Assembly: GCA_023380415.1 (NCBI GenBank)
Contig: JAMCRC010000023.1
Location: 1 to 27,068 of the forward strand
Origin: Patescibacteria group bacterium
Lineage (GTDB): Bacteria > Patescibacteriota > Minisyncoccia > UBA6257 > GWB1-50-10
Length of the DNA: 27,068 bases
Reading direction: 5' to 3'
In this document: piece by piece, positions 15,498-21,462 of the stretch
How positions within the stretch are numbered: the stretch's first letter is position 1
Layout: the number at the start of each line of letters is the position of its first letter
Translations under genes and position numbers: made by a program
Notes under the pieces: generated by a model
Seen by the model: the letters and a program-made list of their open reading frames with translations, nothing else
The model's database searches: none
Told to the model about the DNA's origin: nothing

Positions 15498-15752
15498 TTA
15501 ATCAAACATTGGCCTGAACCAAGCATCTGGCGCGTTCTCGGCAATCCACTCTTTAGCGGCGGTTCTCAGGAACAACCACATGGCGTTGTAAACTTCTTTC
15601 GGATATTCGTTAGCGGGCCTGTCCCAGGTTATGCGATGACTCGGTGTCGTGGATTCGATTCTCGGAATTGCTATCTTTAGCACTTCCTCCGCCTGGCTAT
15701 CGAACATTCCTCTCGAAGTAAGCATCTCCCGGAGTTTTCCCCTGGTGGTCAT
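15498..15752 (-). CDS. Small hypothetical protein (84 aa)
   Basis: Unrecognised family. The short protein starts MTTRGKLREMLTSRGMFDSQAEEVL, followed by IPRIES and a Trp/Pro-rich C-terminal half (ITWDRPANEYP, AKEWIAENAPDAWFRPMF). It is compact, soluble and probably helical, in the style of small phage- or plasmid-borne proteins; no function is proposed. A good Shine-Dalgarno AAGGAG lies 7 nt before the ATG. It is the first complete promoter-gene-terminator unit of the array, expressed from the promoter at 15784-15812. Confidence 0.72.
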   Translation of the reverse strand: MTTRGKLREMLTSRGMFDSQAEEVLKIAIPRIESTTPSHRITWDRPANEYPKEVYNAMWLFLRTAAKEWIAENAPDAWFRPMFD

Positions 15753-15783
15753 GTCGTGTCTCCTTGTTGTTAATGTTACCTAT

Positions 15784-15812
15784 ATATTATCACTTATTAT
15801 CTATTGCGTCAA
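15784..15812 (-). promoter_or_regulatory. Strong sigma70-type promoter (cassette A)
   Basis: Minus strand TTGACG (15807-15812), 17-nt spacer, TAATAT (15784-15789). The spacer end ATAAGTGA and the following TATAGGTAACATTAACAA closely resemble the promoters and leaders of other genes in the array. Confidence 0.8.
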
Positions 15813-15852
15813 CTATTGGCGGCCTGATTGATTAGACCACCAAAATACTCTT

Positions 15853-15909
15853 CCCACCCTAAAACATCTTCTCCGACCGGTCTTTGACCAGGGTGAATAT
15901 GAGCTCGTG
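15853..15909 (-). repeat. SGNH-tail repeat, copy 1
   Basis: On the minus strand it reads as the end of an SGNH-hydrolase gene: HELIFTLVKDRSEKMF then stop, close to HEIIFGLVKDQLEKMF of the intact gene at 16553-17194. It is not preceded by the rest of an ORF. It contains the hairpin CUGGUC-AAA-GACCGG (minus-strand RNA). Confidence 0.75.
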
Positions 15910-15918
15910 CCTAGAAGG

Positions 15919-15952
15919 AAATAAAAAAGGCACCCCCCGAACTCTGGGTGCC
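15919..15952 (-). terminator. Terminator of the winged-helix-like gene
   Basis: Minus strand stem GGCACCC (pairing 15929-15935 with 15946-15952) followed by TTTTTTATTTCC. It lies just after the stop at 15964 and next to SGNH-tail copy 1. Confidence 0.8.
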
Positions 15953-15963
15953 ATTGGGCGTCA

Positions 15964-16383
15964 TTACCACACTATCCATAATGAGTACTCCGAGCGGTCC
16001 TCGGATTTTGCAAGAAAAACCTCGAAACCGTTTCGATGCAGCCAGCGGGAAACGATCCTCGGATATGTACCAAGCCATTTTCCGGCTCTACTCGGCGTGA
16101 TTTGGTTCTTCATACAAAGAATCGTTGAAGCCTTATTGCGCCCATCATTAATCAGGTCTTCGTACACGACGCGTAGCTTTATCCGATCTTCGCCGTTTAT
16201 GGCAGCATGTTCGATCATGGATGGAAGCATACGGATCATATGGATGGCTTCGTCTCGTTTAGCGCTTCTAAGACGCGCCGTTTCAGTAAGCTCCTTCTTT
16301 GCTTTATCCTCCGCGATAGCTTCACGCTGTTTTTGGGTGATATCCCGAATCTTCGAAATATCTACCTTTACGTTCGACATCAT
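15964..16383 (-). CDS. Hypothetical protein with a probable C-terminal winged helix
   Basis: A 139-residue protein of no named family. The N-terminal half is a charged helix rich in Lys/Glu (about 1-45), then helices to residue 80. The C-terminal 55 residues (NQITPSRAGKWLGTYPRIVSRWLHRNGFEV, then SLWIV) look like a winged helix-turn-helix: recognition-type helix around PRIVSRWLHRNGF followed by a beta wing. A role as DNA-binding regulator is therefore inferred. The Shine-Dalgarno GAAGGAG lies about 10 nt before the first of two adjacent ATGs. A perfect 36-bp palindrome overlaps the edge of its promoter, which would suit autoregulation, though this is not shown. Confidence 0.68.
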   Translation of the reverse strand: MMSNVKVDISKIRDITQKQREAIAEDKAKKELTETARLRSAKRDEAIHMIRMLPSMIEHAAINGEDRIKLRVVYEDLINDGRNKASTILCMKNQITPSRAGKWLGTYPRIVSRWLHRNGFEVFLAKSEDRSEYSLWIVW

Positions 16384-16437
16384 GTCGATACATCTCCTTC
16401 CCTGTGAGTTTTATAAATATTCTAAAGTTGCGTCTAT

Positions 16438-16466
16438 AGATTGCTACTAATCCCCCACTGCGTCAA
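16438..16466 (-). promoter_or_regulatory. Promoter of the winged-helix-like gene (cassette B)
   Basis: TTGACG (16461-16466) is strong, but at the 17-nt spacing the -10 is only CAATCT (16438-16443). The spacer still shows ATTAGTAG, matching the shared ATTAGTGA of other array promoters. The weak -10 suggests dependence on an activator or decay. Confidence 0.55.
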
Positions 16467-16500
16467 TATGGGTGGTATACTTAAGTATACCACCCATATT
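16465..16500. promoter_or_regulatory. Perfect 36-bp palindrome (operator-like)
   Basis: The half-site AATATGGGTGGTATACTT is followed immediately by its exact reverse complement. It overlaps the -35 of cassette B by two bases. The core GGTGG...CCACC (16471-16494) is repeated imperfectly at 17764-17787 at the same distance from another -35. Confidence 0.85.
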
Positions 16501-16543
16501 CCCCTCTCCTTTTTGGAAAACGCGACGCTCCGTTCCCGGTCTC

Positions 16544-16603
16544 TCCCCCACCCTAAAACATCTTCTCCAGCTGGTCTTTGACCAGTCCAAAAATTATTTC
16601 GTG
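16544..16603 (-). repeat. SGNH-tail repeat, copy 2 (inside the intact gene)
   Basis: This copy is the 3' end and stop of the intact SGNH gene. Its hairpin is CUGGUC-AAA-GACCAG (minus-strand RNA), fully Watson-Crick paired. Confidence 0.8.
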
Positions 16604-17194
16604 CCCTTTCGCGTTAGGGTGCAGGCCGTCCTCATCGTTCAGGAGGTCCTTATGATCTTGCCGCATGAATGCGGAATTAACGTCCACGAGCGGCAATGAA
16701 TGTTTTTCGGCGATCTCCGCCAGCTTCCGGTTGTACACGTCTATGGACGAGGCATTGGACCGGATGCCATAGCCGGCCTTGGGATGCATTGTCATATCCT
16801 CATTCACCGGAGCGATATTTATGAGGACCACCCGCCCATTGAATTCTCCGGCCGTTTTGATGGCGGCCTCCATATTCTCGCCGAATTTATCGATATCCGT
16901 ACGCGGGTCGTCCGTGCCGGGCATCAGCGCCGCGTCGTTCGTGCCGTAAGCGAAGATGAATATACTCTCCCGCTTTTCCCTGAACCTGGCCCGGGTCTCT
17001 GGCTTCAATCTTTTGAGCAGACCGTCGCTCGTTTCGCCGGTCACGCCCAGGTTGTAGCAAACGGCGTAAAAGTCCGGGTCGGTCTCTGCCCTTTTGTCCA
17101 GATAACGCCTCAATCGATTGGCCCAGCCGGACCCCTCTATGTCCCAGGCGCCGTAGGTAATGCTGTCCCCGAAAATGAATATCATCCTCTCCAT
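16553..17194 (-). CDS. SGNH/GDSL-family hydrolase
   Basis: A 213-residue esterase/lipase-fold protein with all four SGNH blocks: G9-D10-S11 in FIFGDSITYG, the Gly of NLGVTGETS, the Asn of AYGTND, and D-x-x-H in DGLHPNAKGH. It resembles single-domain intracellular acyl-ester hydrolases; no signal peptide is visible. The substrate cannot be told from sequence. A TAGAAT (minus strand, 17202-17207) ends 7 nt before the ATG, so the mRNA is probably leaderless, unlike most of its minus-strand neighbours. Its last 45-60 bp are repeated three more times in the array as orphan tails. Confidence 0.9.
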   Translation of the reverse strand: MERMIFIFGDSITYGAWDIEGSGWANRLRRYLDKRAETDPDFYAVCYNLGVTGETSDGLLKRLKPETRARFREKRESIFIFAYGTNDAALMPGTDDPRTDIDKFGENMEAAIKTAGEFNGRVVLINIAPVNEDMTMHPKAGYGIRSNASSIDVYNRKLAEIAEKHSLPLVDVNSAFMRQDHKDLLNDEDGLHPNAKGHEIIFGLVKDQLEKMF

Positions 17195-17220
17195 AACGGA
17201 AATTCTAGCCTTTCAGCCGG

Positions 17221-17253
17221 GAAAATAAAATGGCCCCGACTTGCGTCGAGGCC
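17221..17253 (-). terminator. Terminator of the first tautomerase-like gene
   Basis: Minus strand GGCCTCGAC-GCAA-GTCGGGGCC, a 9-position stem with one mismatch, followed by ATTTTATTTTCCC. Confidence 0.75.
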
Positions 17254-17271
17254 GGTATACTGAACCGTAAC

Positions 17272-17682
17272 TCAGAGTTCTATTTCCGCATACGCTCCGC
17301 CGAGGACGAGGGGCATCCAGACCGAAAGTTTTTTGCCCTGCATGAGGCGCAATCGCTTGTTAGCTTGTTCGCTGTATATCCAGCTAGCCATGCGTTGCTC
17401 GATTGTCTTCCGCCTTTTTTCCAGATCCTCGTTGCGCGCGGCATTGTGGTTTGCGAATACAATAATGTCTATGTCTACGTGGTGTACATCGAATTTACCG
17501 AATTCGCGGACTTCCACTTCGACTTGTTCGGGTTTCAATTCGTGTCCCGGGGTAGACATCTGTTCAGCCACTACTTCCGTTAGGTGCTGCGTAAATTTTC
17601 TTAGAGGGTGGTCTTTTTGAGCTACCCTATTGCCCCACGGAGTAAAAAGGGCGCTACGAGTTCTTACAATAACGTCTGGCAT
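17272..17682 (-). CDS. Tautomerase-fold protein, short paralogue
   Basis: A 136-residue protein starting MPDVIVRTRS, which leaves Pro as residue 1 after Met removal, the catalytic base of the 4-oxalocrotonate tautomerase/MIF superfamily. The predicted order is beta-alpha-beta twice: PDVIV, HPLRKFTQHLTEVVAEQM, EQVEVEVREFGKFDVHHVDIDIIVFAN, a Lys/Arg helix, and LSVWMPLVLGGAYAEIEL. It is clearly paralogous to 22924-23520 (shared FGxFDVH, IxVFAN, LSVWxPLVLGGAY) but lacks that protein's C-terminal CxxC module. The start at 17682 is set by GAAGGGAGG upstream; an in-frame ATG six codons earlier would overlap this site. The enzyme assignment rests on layout, not on close homology. Confidence 0.6.
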   Translation of the reverse strand: MPDVIVRTRSALFTPWGNRVAQKDHPLRKFTQHLTEVVAEQMSTPGHELKPEQVEVEVREFGKFDVHHVDIDIIVFANHNAARNEDLEKRRKTIEQRMASWIYSEQANKRLRLMQGKKLSVWMPLVLGGAYAEIEL

Positions 17683-17729
17683 TTTTCTACCTCCCTTCAA
17701 TCTAATTTTCGATTGTTAATGTTGCCAAT

Positions 17730-17758
17730 ATTCTATAACTTATCCACTGCCGCGTCAA
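17730..17758 (-). promoter_or_regulatory. Promoter of the first tautomerase-like gene (cassette D)
   Basis: TTGACG (17753-17758), 17-nt spacer, TAGAAT (17730-17735). The leader GGCAACATTAACAA nearly equals that of cassette A (GGTAACATTAACAA), although the genes are unrelated. Confidence 0.8.
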
Positions 17759-17763
17759 TACTT

Positions 17764-17787
17764 GGTGGAATACTTTAGTATACCACC
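17764..17787. promoter_or_regulatory. Degenerate copy of the promoter palindrome
   Basis: Reads GGTGGAATACTTTAGTATACCACC, differing from the core at 16471-16494 in two positions. It lies 5 bp upstream of the -35 of cassette D, matching the 4-bp gap in cassette B. Confidence 0.75.
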
Positions 17788-17805
17788 CAGGATTTCCCGG
17801 CCGAG

Positions 17806-17834
17806 GGAAAATAAAAAGGCATCCGAAGATGCCC
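17806..17834 (-). terminator. Terminator with UUCG loop after the 106-residue protein gene
   Basis: Minus strand GGCATC-TTCG-GATGCC followed by TTTTTATTTTCC; a stable UUCG-type loop on a 6-bp stem. A second stem TTTCCC/GGGAAA (17793-17810) flanks it. Confidence 0.85.
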
Positions 17835-17850
17835 TTAATGTTTCATCAAC

Positions 17851-18171
17851 TTACTCTCTCTGTTTGTAGAACACAACGAGGTAGTTGTCGTATTTGCCGC
17901 CAGACTGAAGCGTGACGGAGATAAGGTGAAGATCGGGGTGCTGATCGGCTAGATTCGCTAGGTAGTCCTCTATCCTGCCAATCGCATACAGCTTGGTGGC
18001 TTGCGTCCGCCCGCTATCAGTAGAACTCACGATTTTGCATGTCACTATAACCGTATCCTGAGCGATGTTGCCGTGTCCGAAGATGTTCGGAAACGGATTG
18101 CTCCCAGTGACGGCCATGTAAGCGCACATTGCAACCCCGAACAGGAAAGCCGGTAAAAGTCTACTGCTCAT
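17851..18171 (-). CDS. Small hypothetical secreted or membrane-anchored protein
   Basis: A 106-residue product starting MSSRLLPAFLFGVAMCAYMAVTG, an N-terminal hydrophobic segment that may be a signal peptide or anchor (a Cys at about residue 16 is not in a clear lipobox). The rest (VIVTCKIVSS, ATKLYAIGRIEDYLANLADQHPDLHLISVTLQSGGKYDNYLVVFYKQ) looks like an alpha/beta domain of unknown type. The ATG at 18171 is chosen because GAGGAGG lies 6 nt upstream; the in-frame TTG at 18186 is inside this ribosome-binding site. It is expressed from the promoter at 18205-18233. Confidence 0.7.
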   Translation of the reverse strand: MSSRLLPAFLFGVAMCAYMAVTGSNPFPNIFGHGNIAQDTVIVTCKIVSSTDSGRTQATKLYAIGRIEDYLANLADQHPDLHLISVTLQSGGKYDNYLVVFYKQRE

Positions 18172-18204
18172 AAACAACCTCCTCAATTATTAAATGTCGC
18201 TGAT

Positions 18205-18233
18205 ATTTTGCCGCTAATTCCCTGTTGTGTCAA
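18205..18233 (-). promoter_or_regulatory. Promoter of the small secreted protein gene (cassette E)
   Basis: TTGACA (18228-18233), 17-nt spacer beginning CAACA and ending ATTAGCGG, CAAAAT (18205-18210). The spacer belongs to the shared TTGACGCAACA...ATTAGTGA family. Confidence 0.7.
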
Positions 18234-18260
18234 CAATAGGTGTTGCGCTTCATTCCCACT

Positions 18261-18322
18261 CTCCCCCCACCCTAAAACATCTTCTCTAGCCGGTCTTTGA
18301 CCAGGGTGAAGATGAGCTCGTA
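18261..18322 (-). repeat. SGNH-tail repeat, copy 3
   Basis: Minus strand reads YELIFTLVKDRLEKMF then stop and GGGTGGGGGGAG. It sits between the cassette E promoter and the terminator of the 425-residue gene. Hairpin CUGGUC-AAA-GACCGG, with the U-G wobble seen in copy 1. Confidence 0.8.
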
Positions 18323-18326
18323 CTCG

Positions 18327-18364
18327 GAAATAAAAAGTGCCTGTCGTGTTTTGCCACGACAGGC
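18327..18364 (-). terminator. Strong terminator after the 425-residue protein gene
   Basis: Perfect 10-bp stem GCCTGTCGTG/CACGACAGGC (18339-18348 with 18355-18364), 6-nt loop, followed on the minus strand by ACTTTTTATTTCC. Confidence 0.85.
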
Positions 18365-18378
18365 GTTACTAATGAATA

Positions 18379-19656
18379 TCAGAGTTTGAAGGTGATGGTT
18401 TCTGGTTTCTGTTCCTCGAATTTTGCATCGGTCATATGAGTGATGCTGATTCGACCACCGGAGATCTTCAGGTCCTTCAGCGAGCAATCTTGGCCTCTGG
18501 TGCCGGTCATATCGCTCTTAGTATGCGGCCGGATGTAAGCATGCTCCTCGTGAATCTGCCGCGGCTTTGCATTGCCTTTTATGACCCACAAGGAATACCT
18601 GAACTGGTCACCCAACCAGCCTTCGCCGCTTTCCGTCATACGATCGGTATCGATCTGCTCGAAGAGAATGAATGCTGCGACCTTGAGCTTCGAATCGATG
18701 ACCGACTCTTTGATGACGGTTGGCAGGTACAACGGATGATCGTGCTGGCTTTGCTGAACCACTTCGTTCATCATCTTGCCGACAACTTGTTCGAAGTCAT
18801 CCGATTCGGCGACGGGCCACTGCACGCGGATTTGGTGGGTCTGTTTCCATTGCTGGCTTCTGTTGCCGACCTCTACCGAGAAGACCGCAAAGTCTTGGCC
18901 ATGGTTGGTGACAGTTGCTTTCATACTGATGCCAACGCGATAGAACTTGCCACCGGGATGATGCAATCCGGTTCGGTAGGCGCCGGATTTCCAGAAACCT
19001 TGGCCTTGTATCCAGATGCATATTTTGTACAGGTCGGATATGGCGTCGTAGTCTCTGTCAGCGTGGTCCAGGAGCAGTACGATGATCTTGCGATCTTCCA
19101 TTTCTGCCGTGTCTGTAACGTGCCAACGATTCTGCAGGCCTTCGGTGATGTATGCATTGAAGGCGCTCTGATCGGTAACGACGGTTTTGAGTAATTCGAT
19201 GCGCTTTTTCGTCGCTTCGTGGTCACTCACGCTGAAGGATTCCAACTGCTCCGGGCTCTCATCGCCCTTTTTGAAGCCGTAGACCTTCACTTTCCCGACA
19301 CCCGTCGTAAGCGCATAGACAACCTCGTTCTTGGACTCTTCGAGGATGCCTACCTTCCCGAGCGAGAGATCCCAGTCATCGATATCCCAATTATGGGCTC
19401 CGCGATACTGCATCATGCCGGTGCTGTAGGCCTGACGCCAGGATTCGCCGTTTTTCTGCTCGATGATCAGCGCATTGGAATAGGCCATTCCGTCCGTCTT
19501 GGAATCGACGCTTTTACCCTTTATGGTTATGCGGAAATGTTTCCCGCGGGCGGTCGGCTTCTTGATATCCAAATACCGTTGTACTAATTTTGGTATTTCT
19601 GACAGGTGCTCCTGTTCAGTCAGTTTTTCTGTGCTTAGCAGTTCGACGGTTTCCAT
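18379..19656 (-). CDS. Large hypothetical protein coupled to a response-regulator receiver
   Basis: I do not recognise this 425-residue protein. It has no signal or membrane helix and is rich in Trp, Tyr and short beta strands. Visible landmarks are RGKHFRITIKGKSVDSKTDGMAYSN (about 37-61), a repeated-looking style of strand-turn-strand with WDIDDWDLSLGKVG, VVYALTTGVGKVKVYGFKKGDE, IVLLLDHADRDYDAISDLYK, and a C-terminal half with FYRVGISMKATV and FAVFSVEVGN. Its ATG lies inside the 3' end of the receiver-domain gene (overlap 22 nt) with AAAGGA just upstream, so translation is coupled. It may be the output partner of that receiver; no enzymatic motif supports a specific activity. Confidence 0.75.
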   Translation of the reverse strand: METVELLSTEKLTEQEHLSEIPKLVQRYLDIKKPTARGKHFRITIKGKSVDSKTDGMAYSNALIIEQKNGESWRQAYSTGMMQYRGAHNWDIDDWDLSLGKVGILEESKNEVVYALTTGVGKVKVYGFKKGDESPEQLESFSVSDHEATKKRIELLKTVVTDQSAFNAYITEGLQNRWHVTDTAEMEDRKIIVLLLDHADRDYDAISDLYKICIWIQGQGFWKSGAYRTGLHHPGGKFYRVGISMKATVTNHGQDFAVFSVEVGNRSQQWKQTHQIRVQWPVAESDDFEQVVGKMMNEVVQQSQHDHPLYLPTVIKESVIDSKLKVAAFILFEQIDTDRMTESGEGWLGDQFRYSLWVIKGNAKPRQIHEEHAYIRPHTKSDMTGTRGQDCSLKDLKISGGRISITHMTDAKFEEQKPETITFKL

Positions 19657-20006
19657 CGTTCATTCCTTTCTGTTTTTCTGATTATTGAGATAAAAGCTTG
19701 CAGGTCGGTTTTGCCGATACACTCTATTCCCCTGCTGCCATACTCGGCCTTCAGGTTTTCCCCTGGATATGCGGTCGTTGAGTAAACGCGGATCGAGCTG
19801 TCTACCGTATCAGCTATTTCCAATCCCTCGCTCCCACCCTCGGTGAGAGAATGGTCGAGAAAAAGGACGTCGGGGTTCTCTTTCTGGATAACCTCGATCG
19901 CCTCGTTGACACTGTGGCATTCAGCAACCACGACATTGTCGTTTCGGAACACCAGCGCCAAACTCGTTAGCCAATCGCGGTTATCATCCACGAATAAGAA
20001 CTTCAT
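19635..20006 (-). CDS. Stand-alone response-regulator receiver domain
   Basis: A 123-residue CheY-like receiver with no output domain. The acidic pair D7-D8 (FLFVDDN), phosphoacceptor D51 (DVLFLDHSL), the hydroxyl switch position in VYSTTAY (residues 75-80) and K99 (CIGKTD) are all present, so it should bind Mg2+ and accept phosphate. A Gly-rich loop (TEGGSEGLEIA) follows D51. The ATG at 20006 is preferred to the in-frame TTG at 20024 because GAGGTG/GAGAGG precedes it. No histidine kinase is in the window. It is the first gene of a two-gene operon and overlaps the 425-residue gene. Confidence 0.88.
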   Translation of the reverse strand: MKFLFVDDNRDWLTSLALVFRNDNVVVAECHSVNEAIEVIQKENPDVLFLDHSLTEGGSEGLEIADTVDSSIRVYSTTAYPGENLKAEYGSRGIECIGKTDLQAFISIIRKTERNERWKPSNC

Positions 20007-20082
20007 TCCTCTCACCTCATTCAATATTTTGATGTTAAAATTCGTTCGTAATTAAGGCGCATTACGCCATGATTACAAGTAA

Positions 20083-20111
20083 AGTATACACCAATTATGT
20101 GTTTATGTCAA
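20083..20111 (-). promoter_or_regulatory. Near-consensus promoter of the receiver operon (cassette G-F)
   Basis: TTGACA (20106-20111), 17-nt spacer, TATACT (20083-20088). The spacer differs from the shared family, so this is an independent strong promoter. Confidence 0.82.
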
Positions 20112-20129
20112 CATACAGCGGCACCTTGC

Positions 20130-20177
20130 TCCCCGCCCTAAAACATCTTCTCCAGCCGGTCTTTGACCGGGGTGAAG
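20130..20177 (-). repeat. SGNH-tail repeat, copy 4
   Basis: Minus strand reads FTPVKDRLEKMF then stop. The hairpin is CCGGUC-AAA-GACCGG, where the second pair is C-G instead of the U-A or U-G seen in the other copies: a compensating change. Confidence 0.75.
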
Positions 20178-20182
20178 GGAAT

Positions 20183-20212
20183 ATAAAAACCACCGAATGG
20201 CTCATTCGGTGG
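20183..20212 (-). terminator. Terminator overlapping the end of the zinc-protein gene
   Basis: Perfect 10-bp stem (20190-20199 with 20203-20212), 3-nt loop, then TTTTTATATTCCC on the minus strand. The upstream arm includes the last codons (Ala-Thr-Glu) and part of the stop of the gene it closes. Confidence 0.82.
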
Positions 20213-20684
20213 CGTCGTTTAAAAGTTGATCGGGGTCTATGATAATCGTCCATTTCTTGATGCCCTCAAGGTGCTTTTTCGTCAGTTCGCGTTTTCCTGC
20301 CATGGCGTCCAATACGCAGACGCCACACAATTCGCCATCATCCGCCCAAATGGACCTAGGGAAATGGCAATTGGTGCACTCCAACATTTCATTGGCGTGG
20401 CACTGGCTGCAATTGAAGACCCTGCGTCCGTCGGGCCTCTTCCCTACTTGAACGATTATGCCGCCGCAACCACCGCAAATGAAGTTACGATCAACGATCA
20501 CGATAGACTTCTTGAAATCGGACGATAACTTATGCTGCTTATGCTGGATCGCGCACTGGTTGCAGACTTGCCCATCATCCAGAAGAGTATGTATCGGCGT
20601 GAAATACGATACTTCTCCGCAGTTCGCAGTTATCCGACTCCCGACTACTGGTTCTGTCTCTGTATCAAGGATGTGAAGAATCAT
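20202..20684 (-). CDS. Cys-rich zinc-ribbon-type protein (five CxxC pairs)
   Basis: A 160-residue protein of no named family with CNQC (about 41-44), CGGC (about 70-73), CSQC (about 92-95), CTNC (about 102-105) and CGVC (about 120-123), plus a lone Cys at 22 and histidines in between. Pairing of successive CxxC knuckles would give two or more treble-clef or ribbon zinc sites. The N-terminal 30 residues and the C-terminal helix region (ELTKKHLEGIKKWTIIIDPDQLL) lack cysteines. Functions such as nucleic-acid or protein binding are typical of such folds but cannot be assigned. GGGAGG lies 6 nt before the ATG. Confidence 0.72.
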   Translation of the reverse strand: MILHILDTETEPVVGSRITANCGEVSYFTPIHTLLDDGQVCNQCAIQHKQHKLSSDFKKSIVIVDRNFICGGCGGIIVQVGKRPDGRRVFNCSQCHANEMLECTNCHFPRSIWADDGELCGVCVLDAMAGKRELTKKHLEGIKKWTIIIDPDQLLNDATE

Positions 20685-20720
20685 TAGACGCCTCCCTTAT
20701 CTTTGTTTAAGAACATCCAC

Positions 20721-20750
20721 ATTATAACAGCTAAAACCCAGTTATGTCAA
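20721..20750 (-). promoter_or_regulatory. Perfect-consensus promoter of the zinc-protein gene
   Basis: TTGACA (20745-20750) and TATAAT (20721-20726), both exact consensus, 18-nt spacer. It is back to back with the plus-strand APH-like gene. Confidence 0.88.
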
Positions 20751-20790
20751 CCACAACATAAACCCTCTCCCCTGCCGGATTGGTTAGGCA

Positions 20791-20796
20791 TATAAT
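20791..20796 (+). promoter_or_regulatory. -10 element of the APH-like gene
   Basis: TATAAT ends 6 nt before the ATG at 20803, predicting a leaderless mRNA. No strong -35 is visible. Confidence 0.5.
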
Positions 20797-20802
20797 CGCT
20801 GA

Positions 20803-21453
20803 ATGGATACGGAATTCATTGATTGGGCGGGAAAATATTTGGGCGGGAGCGTTTCTTCAAGCAAAGTGCCTTACGGCGACCAAAGCAACGTATACCATCT
20901 GAATGGCCCCAAGGGTGAATTTTTCCTAAAGATCGGCACCGGTTTAGAAAAAGAACGCGAGCGCCTGGATTGGCTGCGCGGCAAATTACCCGTACCGGAA
21001 GTGATCGGCTTCAATAAGATCGGAGATAAGGAAGCTCTTATCCTATCGGCTATCGAGGGGGAGAACCTGGCTAAGTTGAAAAAGATCTGGCCTGCAGAGA
21101 TGGTCATTAGCGGCCTAGTCTCGGTCTTACGTCGTTTCCACGCCGTTGATGTGAAAAATTGCCCTTTCGGAGCTCCCGGTCCGGGCAAAGTTTTAGTTCA
21201 TGGCGACGCCTGCTTACCGAACTTCGTATTCAAGGACGGAACGTTCTCCGGTTACATAGATCTCGGCGACATGCGAGTCGATTATCCGGCGGCAGACCTC
21301 TCAGCGGCCGTTTGGAGCTTAAGGCATAACCTTGGTCCTGGACACGAAATTAATTTTTTGAACCGGTACGGGATAAAGAATACCGATGAGGCCTTGGTGG
21401 ACAAGCTGATATCGCAATACGAATCCGCCCAAAAAGAGTGGGGTTTAATATAA
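20803..21453 (+). CDS. Small APH(3')-like phosphotransferase
   Basis: A 216-residue kinase-fold protein of the aminoglycoside phosphotransferase family. A lysine for ATP binding is in FFLKIG (K43). The catalytic loop reads LVHGDACLPNFVF (H133, D135, N140) and the metal-binding segment GYIDLGDMRVD (D153). HGDACLPN with an F-S-G-x-ID block is characteristic of the APH(3') branch. It is about 50 residues shorter than classical APH(3') enzymes (around 264), mainly in the C-terminal helices, so the substrate may differ; an antibiotic-resistance role is not established by this. It is the only plus-strand gene in the minus-strand array and probably leaderless. Confidence 0.85.
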   Translation: MDTEFIDWAGKYLGGSVSSSKVPYGDQSNVYHLNGPKGEFFLKIGTGLEKERERLDWLRGKLPVPEVIGFNKIGDKEALILSAIEGENLAKLKKIWPAEMVISGLVSVLRRFHAVDVKNCPFGAPGPGKVLVHGDACLPNFVFKDGTFSGYIDLGDMRVDYPAADLSAAVWSLRHNLGPGHEINFLNRYGIKNTDEALVDKLISQYESAQKEWGLI

Positions 21454-21462
21454 AAACTGCCG

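Noticed and set aside
16465..16500. Palindrome as terminator of the SGNH gene
   Set aside because: No T-run follows on the minus strand; the next bases are the -35 of the following promoter.
18272..18487. 71-codon open frame ending LVKDRLEKMF
   Set aside because: It runs through a strong terminator and only its last residues resemble a protein, so it is an SGNH-tail remnant, not a gene.
18436..19194. 252-codon open frame on the plus strand opposite the 425-residue gene
   Set aside because: It is a shadow of the minus-strand gene, which has a promoter, ribosome-binding site and terminator in the right order.
15853..20177. CRISPR array
   Set aside because: The repeats are 1-2 kb apart, degenerate, and separated by genes, not by short spacers.
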